Source of the DNA: Malania oleifera
Lineage: Eukaryota > Streptophyta > Magnoliopsida > Santalales > Ximeniaceae
Assembly (NCBI RefSeq): GCF_029873635.1
Contig: NC_080420.1
Coordinates: forward strand, 120,970,719-121,034,718
Direction of reading: 5' to 3'
Length of the DNA: 64,000 bases
Below are positions 1 to 18,500 of this stretch, one piece after another (positions within the stretch are counted from its first letter, which is position 1; the number at the start of each line of letters is the position of its first letter). A program made the translations under genes and the position numbers. The notes beneath the pieces were generated by a model. The model did not search any database. It saw nothing but the letters and a program-made list of their open reading frames with translations, and was not told where the DNA came from.

Positions 1-2231
1 TATACGTCATTTTTAAAATACCCAAGTTCATTATAATATTAAATGTGTATTAAGGAAGCATGGAGAAGTGTTAGAGACTCAGTGGAGTGTCAGAATGTTG
101 GTATCTACAGTCCAACATGTTTATTTTTTTATATCAAACAATTCTTTAAAAGGCTTGATTGAGGCTTGCCTCAAGACGACTCATGTCTAAAACACCTCGA
201 GGCTCATTCAAAAATACCTAATTCCTAAAAGTTCAATGCATTACACATTGAAGCTTACACATTTGTGCACCAGGCACACCTTTTGTGGCTTTTCACTTGA
301 GGCTTAGGCATTTTGAGTGTGTAAGTCAAAGTTAGAATTGGCCAGAAAATTTTAACTGCATGTATTTATGAAAGTAATTTCATTACATGATTGAATCTCT
401 AAAACTCTTGAACCTCAACCTATGGACTTAAGTTAGTATTTTTAGTTGAATGGCCAACAAGAAGTTTACAAAACATGTGATTTTTAAAAAATATTTTATT
501 TATGATTTTATTTTTCTTTATATTTACATATGTTTACATAGAAATAAATTCATAAAAGGCTATGCCTCATCTCTCAAGGGTTAAAATGCCTCCTTTACTC
601 CTTCGCCTTTTAAAACATTGCTATCAAGAAATAGTCCAACATGTCAAAACTGACGTGTCTCCTCTATAGAAGGGTATGTGCTACATAGATTAATGGTCTC
701 CATATTGTTGGGTCCTGATATTACTTGGCATCCAATATATGTCATATGCAAAACAATTGCAAAGTTAGACAAGAAACAAATGCTTTGACAATAAATTAAC
801 TTGATACACTGTCTCTCTCCAAAAGATCATTGATTTTTTATCAGTACCAAATGAGGTCATCTGTCACACTAATATGTTATCATGCTGCCTTAAATTGTAA
901 CAAATCAAGAGGGAATTCAATTGTTAGTGTCCGTATCAGAAGCATGCATAGCCACCACCCTCATTCTCAGCCTCGTCATCACCACAGGAATCAGACCATC
1001 ACCCAACCCCTTACTTGTTCTCTTTCTCTTCATTAGTGTTAATATTCAATGGGTTCTTAGCATGGCCTTCATCATTGTCCTCTTTTTCTGAGGTTCCTCC
1101 GTACTGTAATTCTCTCTGTTATTGAGCTGGTGGTAGAATATGAAACAGAGAGTAATAGGGTCTCGGTTTATGACTTTGTTGGTAGGGAGAAGAATTGTTG
1201 TGATTGCCTTTTAGTGTTTGAGCTTCATGAAATTTTCATGACATCTTGTAATCAAAATTGTAGAATTTTCAATTTAACATATATTTTGTGTTTTTGGTTG
1301 GAAATATGTAATAGTGCAAAAGTAGGGAAAAATACAGAACATTGAGATTCATGGACTTTTCGTGAAATCTTGTAATCAAGATTCAATATTTACATATATT
1401 TTATGTTATTTTGGTTATAAAAAATGAATTAAGTGCCAAAGTAGGGATAAATATTGCACAACATCCAATCTTCTCAAATACTATTTTAACAAAATATAAT
1501 TGTATATTTTTCTTTTTATTTTCTATACTGTGAGTAAGAAAAACAGAAAAGACAAAACCCCAACTTATGCGAGATGTTCAGTGGTTTACTGAAACCTATA
1601 CTATCTAAAATGAATAAACAGAAAGTGTATCCTTTTTGGGTTTCTGGTCAGAGTGAAGGAAGATAGAAATAACAGTTTGAAACTTTTAACCTGTGTCAGA
1701 ATGAAATTGCCTTTGATGTAGAATTGCAATCAACAGGTTTGAGGTTGGTTCCAGAGCTTGTTGAAGAGTTAGAATGTGAAAATTTATGAGTGATTTGACT
1801 ATTTCTGATCATTTTAGAACTGTTGTGTTGAATTATTGTCCGCTACATTTTCGAACTAAGACATGTGGTAACCATGTCATAAATATATATATTTCACTGG
1901 TGAGATCCATTATATGATATTTCTGGCTTCACTGTGAGGTTTTTTTCTAAGTAGCCACAATTATTTTAAATTTCTTCTCCTTGGATTTATGGATGGATAT
2001 CCATACTTGTGCCTTTTGTGCACTGCTATGTCAAGTCCTACAATAATTACATAATGTTTTTTCCTTTTCCTTTTTATTTTATTTTATTGTGGTTAGTGGT
2101 GTGGCCAAATTATGAATTGCAGTTTCTATGATGAATCAAGTTGGCTACTTGGCTGTCTAAATCCCACTTACCATTGTCAGTATCATGATAGTTATTATTA
2201 TTTTTTTCCTTTTTCTATTTTTTTTTTGTAG
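1..2231. other. Upstream or intronic AT-rich DNA, no gene recognised
   Basis: No exon, RNA gene or transposon could be supported here. Because the first readable RecQ exon begins with a two-base partial codon after an acceptor AG (2230-2231), at least the right part should be intron of that gene. I looked for an upstream exon ending in a Tyr-Gly-type codon split before a GT donor and found none, so the missing start is probably left of base 1. Short open frames near 830-1345 show no recognisable motif. Confidence 0.5.
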
Positions 2232-7720
<5,489 letters not shown>

Positions 7721-10700
7721 TGTAGGCTCTTACAGAACAGTTTAAAATGGGCAAAAGCGGTCCTTCGTCACTATCTCATGAGAAATGCATTTGTATTCAC
7801 TTGCAACTGAGGTATGTTGGAAAATTCATTATTGTAGTGATTGAGAAAGCAAATTTGCAACTATGAACTTGACATTGGGTGAATTTGGGCATAATTCCAT
7901 ACAATCTTATATGAAATTTTGTCCAAATTCAGTGTCTCAATTTCACCAAGTACAATCTATGGGAATTTCCTTGTCTCGTCTTAATAGGTTTAAATGCTTA
8001 ATTTTTCCAATCCTATAACATCCCAAGTAAGTGGTGGCATTTTTAGCTTGCATGCTGTTGGTTTTATTTCAAAAGGGTAAGAAGATAAAATGATAGGTCA
8101 CCTATTTCTTCTTCTTTCACCTTCCAAAGCAGAGCCTTCAACGGAGGAATGCTCTAGCTTGGGCCATGGAGAAAAACTGTCATGCAGTTCTCATTGCACA
8201 GCATCTAGCCTTTTTTCTGCATGTTGGACCTGCATGGACCCACATTCTGGTGCAAGTGGATCCTGCTTGCAGGAAAAATGCTGACACAGTAGAATGGGAT
8301 TGGTGTGTTATAAATCCCATGTGGTTTTCTTTTTACTGATATTTTATGAAAAAACTTAAGCTTAACCAAAGCTTAAGGTTAAACTTAAGCTGATCTCATC
8401 ATGTTGGAGTCCTTCAAGTCTGCTCAATAACCTAGAAAAAAAAAGGCTTGTTTTTTACAGATAGTTACATATGGATATACACAATACCTATTTTGGATAT
8501 ATATCTAGTTCATACAGAGTTATAGTGTTTATTTTTTCATTGCTGTTTTAATTTGTTTGGAATTGGACTCATCATGTGCAGCCAAATAATTATGCTTTGT
8601 TGGTTTTGTTTTAGGCCTCAACAAGTTGCTGAAGCTGGCCTTTTGTTTTGAACATTTGTGTTCTTGCTTGTGCAGTTAGGGCATGAATTTCACAAATTGA
8701 TGAAATAGTGGTGAGTCATAAAGTAGAGATTGATGAATGACATGATGAAAGGTGACTCATTATAAACCTTGTAATTTTGTTAGAAATTTAAAAAAGAAAA
8801 AAGCATCAATCCATCACAGGATGAGTTCATGGTTTCAATCCCTTCTCCTCCTCCTCCTCCTCTCTCTCTCTCTGAAATTGCATCTGAAACCCCTCTTGCT
8901 TTGATTCTCTGCAGCTGGTTTTCATGGCAGGCGTGACTTTCAGCTACCTTTCTCTGTACAGTTTGTAGATTATAAAAGTGCCTTTAGAATTGCCTTTCAC
9001 AAAAGCTTTTTTCTACATTATTGTATGACTTTTTATGTATTTTTTCTTTCATACAGTTGTACAATACTTGTTTAAACCAGGCTTCCCTTTTTTATCTTTC
9101 TTTCCTTGTTAATCACACTTTTCTTTTCAAACCCAAAAGAAAAATTCAATCATTGTTCTCGTGAATTTGGCTTGACTTTTGCCCTGTAATTGTGGAGATG
9201 TCATCACATTTGTCTTGACAGGTGGCACGTGGGGTTGATCGGGTACAGTATGTCTTCTTCTACTTCTTCGGATGTCACTGGGTTCCCAATAATTATGGAC
9301 AATTGGTACAAAACAATCCATATGAAAAACGTTCTATGAATTTGCAATAGGTCGATCTCAATGATGAATATAAAAATGAGCATTACTTCATCTGTAGTTG
9401 TTTTTATTTTGAGATTTTCGCATGCAGTTATCTTTGAATCCTGGGCTTACAATAATTACATGATAAGCACAAAACAAACCAAACACAACCTACGAATTTG
9501 TAATAGGTTGAATTCGAGGAAGAGCATTACTTCATTTGTAGTTTTAGTTCCAGGTTTTCGTGTTTTATAATCATTTCGAGTTCTAAAATGATAATGCTTG
9601 CTTTTAAGATTCATTTTTGTATGTTTTTGTCCATAGCTATCTTTTGACACGTATGTGTCGAGGAGATCCAACGGCGTCGACAACGCCTCGTCATGGGCAA
9701 GTGGATCCTCTCCATAACTAGGGGCTATTAAACAGCCATGTGTCCATATTTGACAGCTTTGCACCCAACACAAAAACAAAAAGCACGAAACTTTTTTTCC
9801 CCTTAAACAAATGGTGGATTCTTGATAAACCCGGATCTAAGTAGATCTACAAAACTATACAATTTAGGGTTTATAATACCTTGACAAAGCACATGCAAAT
9901 ATTTTAGGGTTTATTGTTTTTTTGGGGTGGGGAGGGTTGTGATTGACTTTATTATGTCATACTATAGAGAAAAACAAGGTTGTTAAAGTCCAAGGGAGCA
10001 TCTCAAGGAGGTGGTAGTCCAATAATGTAGTCACGTGAACCACATATGTATTAGTTTTCTAACATTTGTATAGTTTCTTTAGAAAAGTGTTTTGTTATTA
10101 TTTCAAAATTTTCTAACATAAATATGAAATTTTAAAATAATGGAATATTTTTTATTTTAAAATTTAGAAATAAATGAAAATATTAATTTTCTTTAGCCAA
10201 CCAAAATAGCTTAGACGATGGCTTTCTAAATTTCTTTTAAAAAGTAAAAACTAAGGGTACGTTTGATTTGCACAATGCCTCGGGAATAGATTAGTTTTAA
10301 TTAGTTACAATTAGTTATACAAGAAATCATATTGTTACTATAAAACAAATAACAGTGTAAAACTTTTTATGAGTTCAATGAATAGTTATTTCGTCGAACC
10401 AAACGGACTGTAAGTTTGAAATATGGTGTGTACTTGAATTATTTTTAAAAAGAAAAATACATTTTGTAGTGGCATAAATCAGTTTTTTTTTTTGAAATCT
10501 TTTTTTCAATTTTCTTACATTGAATTCATGCATTATTTACCAATAAATAAATGACTTCATGAATTTTGTGACTTCAATAAATAGTTGGAATGTGAAGATA
10601 ATTATTATTGTATTTCTTTGAATCTAATCACTATTACATGACATTTATGGAGTTCACAAGTTAGGTGCTTCCCTCCCAAGTCAAATGATCAAAATTTGGT

Positions 10701-11458
10701 TGTTGCCATCTGCCAGCCTTTTCAAAATAATAATAATAATAATAAGTTTATATAATTATTTTTAATTTTAAAATTTATGTCATATAAATATTCATTGACT
10801 TTCTGTTCAAGATAAAATAAATAACTCTGAGTCTTCACTCAAACACTATTTTAAAATCGGGTAAGTCATTTTTGTTTGTCAATGTTAAAAATTGATAGAG
10901 ACAAATCTTTGCATTGAATGATGCCTTATTGTACGCAATTTTTTAGTTTGTTTCTCTATTTTCTAGGAAAATTCATGTTATTATATAAATATTCATTAGC
11001 ATTTCTTTCAAAAGAAATTATAAACGACTTAAAAATTATCTGTCATTGTATCAATTGTTGAACCAATATGGTATATTTGGAATTCGTAAGTGTTGCATGT
11101 GTCAATATTCAAAAATTGATAAAGATAAATTTTTTATAGTGTGATTTATACGCAATCCATATTTTATAAATTTATTTCATACTTTTTTTTTTAATGAAAA
11201 TTCATGTCATCATATAAATATTCATTGTCTCTCTTCAAACAAATGCATTTAAAATCTTATGAATCGTTAAATTGGTAGATCGATCCTATTTAACCACCAA
11301 TTCTTCATCAACTTCATATTTATATTTTATATATTATTATCTTAAATACTTCTATGAAATGAATAAATATATGATAGTAAAATACACATAAAAATATTCT
11401 TTTTTTTTTTTAAAAAAAATACTGGTAAAATAATTTTACTAATTTAACTAGCTCAAAG
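7721..11458. other. RecQ 3' flank and AT-rich intergenic DNA
   Basis: This holds the presumed RecQ 3' UTR (from 7721, end not determined), a CT-rich run near 8848-8872, two TTTAGGGTTTA boxes (about 9861 and 9903) and a possible MITE-like segment (about 10254-10411). Two short frames (8090-8284 on +, 9127-9321 on -) have no recognisable domain. I see no gene. Confidence 0.5.
10254..10411. repeat. Possible MITE-like element with weak terminal inverted repeats
   Basis: The left edge GGGTACGTTTGATT and the right edge ACCAAACGGAC are roughly inverted copies, a form common at the ends of small plant DNA transposons. No clear target-site duplication could be read and the interior has no coding sequence. 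Confidence 0.25.
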
Positions 11459-11775
11459 AATGAACATATTCATGATAAGTTAGGTGTAACTCCTGTAAAA
11501 GATAAGATAAGGGAGGGACAACTCAGATGGTATGGACACTTGCAACGTATACCATATAGTGTGTCAGTGAGGAAGAGTGAGTTAGTTACTGTGGGGAGCA
11601 GTAGAAGGGATAGGGGTAGACCTAAAATAACTTGGAAGGAGATAGTGAGTAAAAATTTAATATCCCTGAATTTATCAAAAGAAATGATTCATGATCGCAT
11701 AAATTGGCGAAAAAAGTTTCATATAGCCAATCCTACTTAATAAAACTTAAAACTTGGTTTTGTTGTTGTTTGTTA
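11459..11775 (+). mobile_element. RTE-type LINE, 3' end fragment
   Basis: An open frame from 11459 to the TAA near 11738 reads as the extreme C-terminus of a plant non-LTR reverse transcriptase. Recognisable pieces are LRWYGHLQR, RGRPKITWKEI and a final WRKKFHIANPT. It is followed by a short 3' tail with TTG repeats, typical of this LINE group. Everything 5' of the last 90 or so codons is missing, as expected for a 5'-truncated insertion. A second, more decayed copy lies at 55668-56275 and shares this end sequence and the TTG tail. Confidence 0.75.
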
Positions 11776-13325
11776 TTGTAGTTGGTCTATTCTTAATTTA
11801 GATGCATTTAATATGATTTTAAAAACATTATTTAAGTGGTACACCCTAAAAGATATTTTCATTAATTGAAATTGAATTTATGTGAAAACAAGTTAAGAGA
11901 GCTAGTCTCTTGAGATATTTACTTAATCTTTATACTCTGAAATTATAAAAATAATTGAAGTCTTCATATACTAATCTAAGTTGATGAATTTTAATTATTT
12001 AATTTATGAACTCTCTTTCTTGCAAAAATAAATTTATAAATAAAGATTAGTTGTTAACAGACTTAATTAATTCCTAGCATTTAAAAATAATGCCCTATTT
12101 TTAAAATCTAATTTTTAAAGTTGTATCGCGCCTTCTAAATGTAAATTACATAAAAATTTAACATTATTTTTGACCTTTTATTGTTTTACTGTTTATTCTT
12201 TTTGTGATTTTATGTAACTATTGACAATTATTGAGTCAGTCCTGGCAATAATTTTACTTATTTTTTTATAAATTTTTTTAAAAACAATAATATTATTAAA
12301 TTATAGTACCATTCAAAAAAAATAATTTGGTTTAATTACCAAAAAAGTGTTTGTTTTGTTCCCCTTTTTTTTTTTTTTATAAAAATTATATTTATTAAAT
12401 AATATATTATAATTTAAATTATATTACATTGAATTTAAGGATATAAAATACTCTCATTAAAGATTAACTAGAGTGGAAAAATTATTAAGTTGGAATGAGA
12501 GAAATAGCATTCATCTCATTAACTGAAAAATCAATTCAAAACTAAGAAAAATTTTGTAGTGGCAACCATTTGTAAACTTATATATCGAACAAAATTAAGC
12601 ACAGATAAATTTTGTAATTGTGGTTTTCATGTTTAATTCAATGAGACCCAAAGTTGTCAAACAACTATAATTGCATTATAAAGCTTCAAATTTCTATATG
12701 TATTAGCACACTAATAAGAAGTGGTTTAATTAATTAATTTATTTATTTTTGCTTTTTGAGATTGAGAAGTCATATCTTTCAATAAAAAGAAAGGGAATTA
12801 AAGTCTATTTCTTAACTTCTAGTCATTCAAATAAGAAACCACTCACAATTAAAAAACATCTGAACTCCTTAAGTGACTCGTTTGCCGTAATTAATGCGAG
12901 TGATAACTCTTAAATGATTGTAGCATAAGAGCTAGTAGCTTCATTAGAGACCACAATGAAACCAAATGGGAGGCTTTGTGAGGTTTATTGGTGATAGGTT
13001 TGAGTTACGAGACAAAGAGCGCTAAGAGACAACTTTTCACCATAACTGAACTCTTGAATAAACCAACTTATATCCAAATGAATACTTAATTAGGTGCTAA
13101 ATGTAGTCAAATTAATCTTAATCCCATATGCTCAAGTATGACATGATTATTGCTAATTGCAAGTCACTTATGAAAAAAAAATTGGAGAATGAAATTGGAA
13201 AACGTGTAAAGAAAAACGAATAGATATGTTGACTTTTAGATTCACTTATGTAATAATCTTGATTTACATTTGAATTATTGAATCATCACCTTGTAAAAAT
13301 AGATGGTCTCCACCAATTTATAATT
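11776..13325. other. AT-rich intergenic DNA, nothing recognised
   Basis: Very AT-rich sequence with homopolymer runs (for example 12366-12380) and no open frame, RNA or transposon end that I can support. Confidence 0.5.
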
Positions 13326-13787
13326 GTAACATCCTTTTGGGGGTGAAAAGTCAAATTTGTAGAAGAAAAATTAATATGTAGCATAGGACAGGAAAAAAGA
13401 GAGAAAAACAGGAAAGAGAAGCAGGACAGATAGAAAATAAAGATATACACTACATAACATAAAAACCATAGAGTAATTTGACATATGCAATTTCTAGAGG
13501 CAACAAAAAGAGCCCATCTCCTACAAAAATTGTTGATTCGAATGTGCAGCGGAAACACACACAACTCGAATCCGGGACAAGTAATGCAAGCTTTCAACAA
13601 TGAATATATGGAACAAACAATCATAATAAGAATAAAGGAAAGTAATAAAATCAATGACGTACAAAAGAAATTACGTGGTTCGGCAATGTGACTATGTTCA
13701 TGGGAGCAGGCGACTGATTTTTACTATCAAATTCATCAAGCTTGTCTAGTTTGTCAAGCTTACATCAAGGGTTACAAATATAGTTTA
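13326..13787. repeat. Old LTR-element-like sequence, unclassified, host of element A
   Basis: The sequence TTACGTGGTTCGGCAA near 13672 resembles a phrase common in plant LTR retrotransposons, and TGTAACATCC at 13326 resembles an LTR start. The segment continues beyond element A at 22515-22776, where GTCGAC-centred palindromes reappear. I could not find a matching second end, so class and limits are uncertain. Confidence 0.3.
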
Positions 13788-15396
13788 TGTAGAGACCTGG
13801 AAAATAGAAATAATAAGAAAAACATTAAAAGAGGAGAATTGGTTTGGGTGTAGACCAAATTGTCGATGGTTTGGAGGAAGCGCAAAAAATCGTCGACGGT
13901 TTTGAGTTACCGCAACCAGGTAAGGGTGAAACAGTGAAAAAGCGAAACCATCGACGATTTTGTCCGGGTACAACTAGCTATATATAACATTGTAAGTCAT
14001 TTTTTTATGGGCTTTTCGAGAATCAAGTAAGGGGATAAACGAAGTTAGTATTTTATGAAAAATAAGTATATTATTATAGCATTTGATTTCAGGAAATAAA
14101 TATATTTATATATGATTTATATTTAGGAAAATACTGTTGAAAATGATGGTATGTTAAATATGCGAAAACCCTATTAGTGTGGCATGAGTAGAAATTATTA
14201 TGAAATGCTGTTTTCTGGGAATGTGTTAGTGATATGGATTTTATAACGGAAAACCGGCGTACAGGCCGAGATTTTTATATTTGTTTGCCGGCGTACGGGT
14301 TGAGCTATTTGTATGATTTATCGGCGTACGAGCCGAGCTATGGATATGATTTGCTAGCGTACGGGCTATGCTACGGAAATGATTTGCAGGCGTATGAGTC
14401 GAGCTATGGAAACGATTTGCCAGTGTACAGGCTGTGCTATGATATGATTTGCCGTCGTACGGGTCGAACTATGGTAAAATGTGAAATATCGGCGTATTGG
14501 GCTGATGATTTTCTTGATATATGTATATATGAAAAATGATATGATTGATTTGATAATTAATGATATGAAATATCCATGTATCACAGTTTCAGTATATGTT
14601 ATATGATATCATAATCGGGTTTAGGCTAGTACTTGCACGGTACCGTTGCTATGTGTCCATGGTCATCATGATCATGATATTTGTGTTAACGCCACTGTAC
14701 GGAGTGGTATGAGATTGGATGGTCGATGTGATTTTTAAGAAGTGTGTGAGCGCCTCTGGAGTACGGATCAAGTCTGGCAGACCCATCAGACTTACAAACT
14801 GTACTTTTGACTTGGCAGTGGTCGACCAACCATTGTCAGGTCTCGCCTTCGAGCCACACAACCCAGTCATGTGGGGGTAATACATGACAATAGCCAGCTA
14901 ACCTACCAGGAATGTTTTTGTATTATATTTTATGAGATGAAATATGATTATGAAATTGCAGTATGTTCTGCCATGTTATGATGATATATATGTTTTCCCA
15001 AATATGACATGACATTTTGCTAAATATGTTTCTATATGATATATGTATAACATGGAATACTCATGTTACCATACACTAGTATTAGTTTATTTCCCTTACT
15101 GAGAGGTGTCTCACCCCAAAAATTTATAAACTTTTCAGGAGCCCCTGATAGGAGAGCGGGAAAAGCCCCACTGATCTAGTGTTGTTGATCTGCCCTCTTT
15201 AAAGGATAAGTTTTAGTAAGGATAGTTGGATTTTGTGGGAAATGACCCTAGATCTTGTTTTTAGGATGTGTATACTGAAATACAGTGGATATAGTGACTT
15301 TGGTATTTATGGTATTATGATGGATGTTTTCGTATTTATGATATTGTGATTGTATGGTATTATGATGGATATAGTGACTATTGTCGGGTTGTGTTC
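13788..15396 (+). repeat. 5' LTR of element A, with foreign U3
   Basis: It starts with a decayed TGTAGAGACCTGG directly after the GTTTA duplication. From about 14009 onward it matches the 3' LTR closely (from 20971), but the first 220 bases do not. Instead they match the U3 of element D, including the GTCGACGGTTTTGAGTTACC stretch and the following CAGGTAAGGGTG. The right end is approximate because the last part has decayed or been rearranged. Confidence 0.8.
14240..14500 (+). repeat. GCGTACGGGC minisatellite in 5' LTR of A
   Basis: Several copies of a 30-45 bp unit with the core GGCGTACGGGC followed by GAGCTATG and GATTTGC. Copies are diverged. Confidence 0.8.
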
Positions 15397-15508
15397 CTAG
15401 AAGGTAGAACTGGGGATTAGGACTAAGTTGAGAATGTTAAGATAAGTTGTAAGGTTAGGTGGTAAGTTATAAGGATAGAATTTCTAAGTTGTGTTTGTTG
15501 TTTTCAGG

Positions 15509-18500
15509 ATGGATCCAGGAGGAAGTAGTGCCCATGCTAGTGGCAGTGATGGAGTAGGGCCTTCAGGTGCAGCTAGGACCGACTCTGACGCAGTATTACG
15601 TAGCGTGGCTCAACAGGTTATGGCTAAGATAGCTAGGAGCTCGAGGGAGCAAAGTGGTCCATCAGTTGGCCATGGGTGCACTATCTAAAAGTTTACGAAA
15701 ATGAATCCTACAGCGTTCTCAGGTGGAGTTGATCCTGCAGCCGCTGAGAACTGGATGCAGGAGACCGAGAAAGTCTTAACTGTCTTACAGTGTACTGAGG
15801 AACAGAGGGTCCTCTTTGCCACGTATAGACTGACAGGAGAGGCTGAGAGGTGGTGGACTGCGGTGAGACTACTAGAGCAGCAGAGGGTGACTCCGATAGC
15901 CATAACATGGGACCTGTTTAAGGAGTTGTTCTACGATAGATATTTTCCAACTACCGTCAGGGAGGCTAAAGTAGAAGAGTTCCCGAGTCTGAAACAGGGA
16001 CAGCTATCTGTCCAGCAATATGTGGCGCGTTTCATTGAGCTCTCTCGTTTCTCCCCGTATATTGTTCCTGATGAAGTGAAGAAGGCGAGGCAGTTTGAGA
16101 GAGGCTTGAGGCGGAGTATATTCAAACAGGTGGTAGTGCTGCGGATCCAGGACTTTGCTGAGTTAGTCGACAGGGCAACCTTGGCAGAGATTGGTAAGTG
16201 TCTCAATGTAAAGGAGCAGGGACAGAGGAAGAGATATGCATCTACGGGCTACCAGCAGGGTCTTATACAGAATTAGTGGAGGAGAAGTAATCATGGCAGA
16301 GGGCGAAGGTAGGAGACGGGAGGACGCGAGGTGCAGGCAGGGCAGGGTCCTCTAGTCTATCAGACTTATGGTAGGAGGCACTGGGGAAAGTGTCGAGCTG
16401 GTGGCGTGATCTGCTATCGCTGCGATAGATCGGGGCATATGGTGCGAGACTGCCCTACCCCACTAGATGCAGTTCTAACTCCTAGACCATATTGGGGAGG
16501 TTATCAGGCGCCACATAGGGGCCAGCAGAGGAATATGATTTTAGTTAGGGTGTTTACTCTGACGCTGGGTGAGGCTGAGACGGAAGGTGACGTGATGACA
16601 GGTATGGTTATTATACTTTCTTTTAAAGTTATTGCATTGTTTGATTCAAGAGCTACACAGTCATTTGTTTCTTCTGGGTGTGTTAAACTATATGGGGCAG
16701 AAACATAGTTGTTGAATACCGAATTGTTAGTGTCTACACCGACTAGATCTGTAGTGAGATGTAGTAAAGTACTCCGGGGTTGTTCAGTGATGTTCAAAGG
16801 GAAATCCTGTCTGCTCACCTGATAATGTTAGATATGTATACATTTGATGTTATATTTGGCATGGATTGACTAGCAGCTAATTTTGCCAGCATAGATTGCC
16901 GAGCACGAGAAGTGATATTCAGACCTCCGGTGAAAGCGGAATTCAGGTTTGTAGGATCACAGGTGCAATCCCCGCCTCAACTAGTTTCAGCTATTTAGGC
17001 CAGAAGACTACTGTTGAGTGGTTTTCATGGGTTTGTGGCAGTAGTGAAGGAGACGTCAGAGAATGAATTGAAACTTGCTAGCACGCCTGTAGTAAAGAAA
17101 TTTACAGATGTTTTCCCAGATGAGTTACCAAGCTTGCCACCCGATCGTGAGGTAGATTTCCCTATTGATATATTTCCAGGTACAGCACCGATTTCTAAAG
17201 TACCTTACCGGATGACGCCAGCACATTGGAAGAATTGAAGGATTAGTTGCAAGATCTGCTTGATAATGGCTTCATACGACCCAGTGTATCTCCCTGGGGA
17301 GGTCCAGTTTTATTTGTGAAGAAGAAAGACGGGACTATGAGGATGTGTATAGACTATAGGGAGATTAATAAAGTGACAATCAAGAAAAAATATCCTCTAC
17401 CCTGTATCGACGATTTGTTTGACCAGCTCTAGGGTACACGGGTGTATTCGAAGATTAACCTCAAATCTGACTACCATCAAGTAAAAGTGAAAGCAAGTAG
17501 AAGCCGTCTCGAAGACGGCCTTTAGGACCAGGTACGGGTATTACGAGTTTCTTGTTATGCCGTTTGGTTTAACAAATGCTCCTGCGGTATTTATAGACTT
17601 GATGAATAGAGTCTTCCACAAATACCTAGACCAGTTTGTTATTGTTTTTATTGATGATGTACTAGTCTATTCGAGGAGCTATGAGGAGCATGAGATGCAC
17701 TTGAGGCAGGTTTTGCAGATCCTTTGGGAAAAGAAGTTGTGCGCCAATTTCAGTAAATGTGAATTCTGGCTTGAGAAGATCGTGTTCTTGGGGCATGTTG
17801 TATCTGGAGATGGTATTTATGTGGATCCTAGTAAGGTTGAGGCCATAGTGAATTGGGCTATACCGAGGAATGTCTAGGAGATCAAGAGTTTCTTGGGGCT
17901 AGCTGGGTATTACCGTCGTTTTGTAGAGGGATTCTCGACTTTATCAAGGCCTTTGACACAACTGACTAGGAAGAATGCCATATTTGAGTGGGACGACAGC
18001 TGTGAGTAGAGTTTTCAGGAATTGAAGTAGAGGCTAGTCACAACACCGGTATTGGTCATTCCGTCAGGAGGTAAGGGGTATGTCATTTACAGTGATGCGT
18101 CCTTGAAGGGACTTGATTGTGTGTTGATGCAGCATGGTAGGGTAGTGGCGTATGCTTCCAGACAGTTGAAAGAATATGAAAAGAAATACCCTACACATGA
18201 TCTTGAATTGGCTACAGTAGTACACGCCTTGAAGATTTGGAGGCATTACCTGTACAATGAGCAGTGTGAGATCTTCTCTGACCATAAAAGTTTAAAGTAC
18301 TTTTTCACTCAAAAAGGATTGAATACGAGGCAGAGAAGGTGGTTGGAGCTAATTAAGAATTTTGATTGTACCATCAGTTATGACCCAGGGAAAGAAAACG
18401 TGGTAGCTGATGCATTGAGTACGAAGTCTAGGGAATCAGTATTGGCGACTATGGAGATCCAGTATCCGATTATGATGGATCTGGAGACACTCGACATAGA

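Noticed and set aside
8090..8284. Cys/Ser-rich short frame after the RecQ gene
   Set aside because: No signal peptide or regular cysteine spacing. It lies in the likely 3' UTR or flank.
9861..9913. TTTAGGGTTTA pairs, telomere-like
   Set aside because: Only two isolated boxes about 40 bp apart. They are too few for an interstitial telomere tract.
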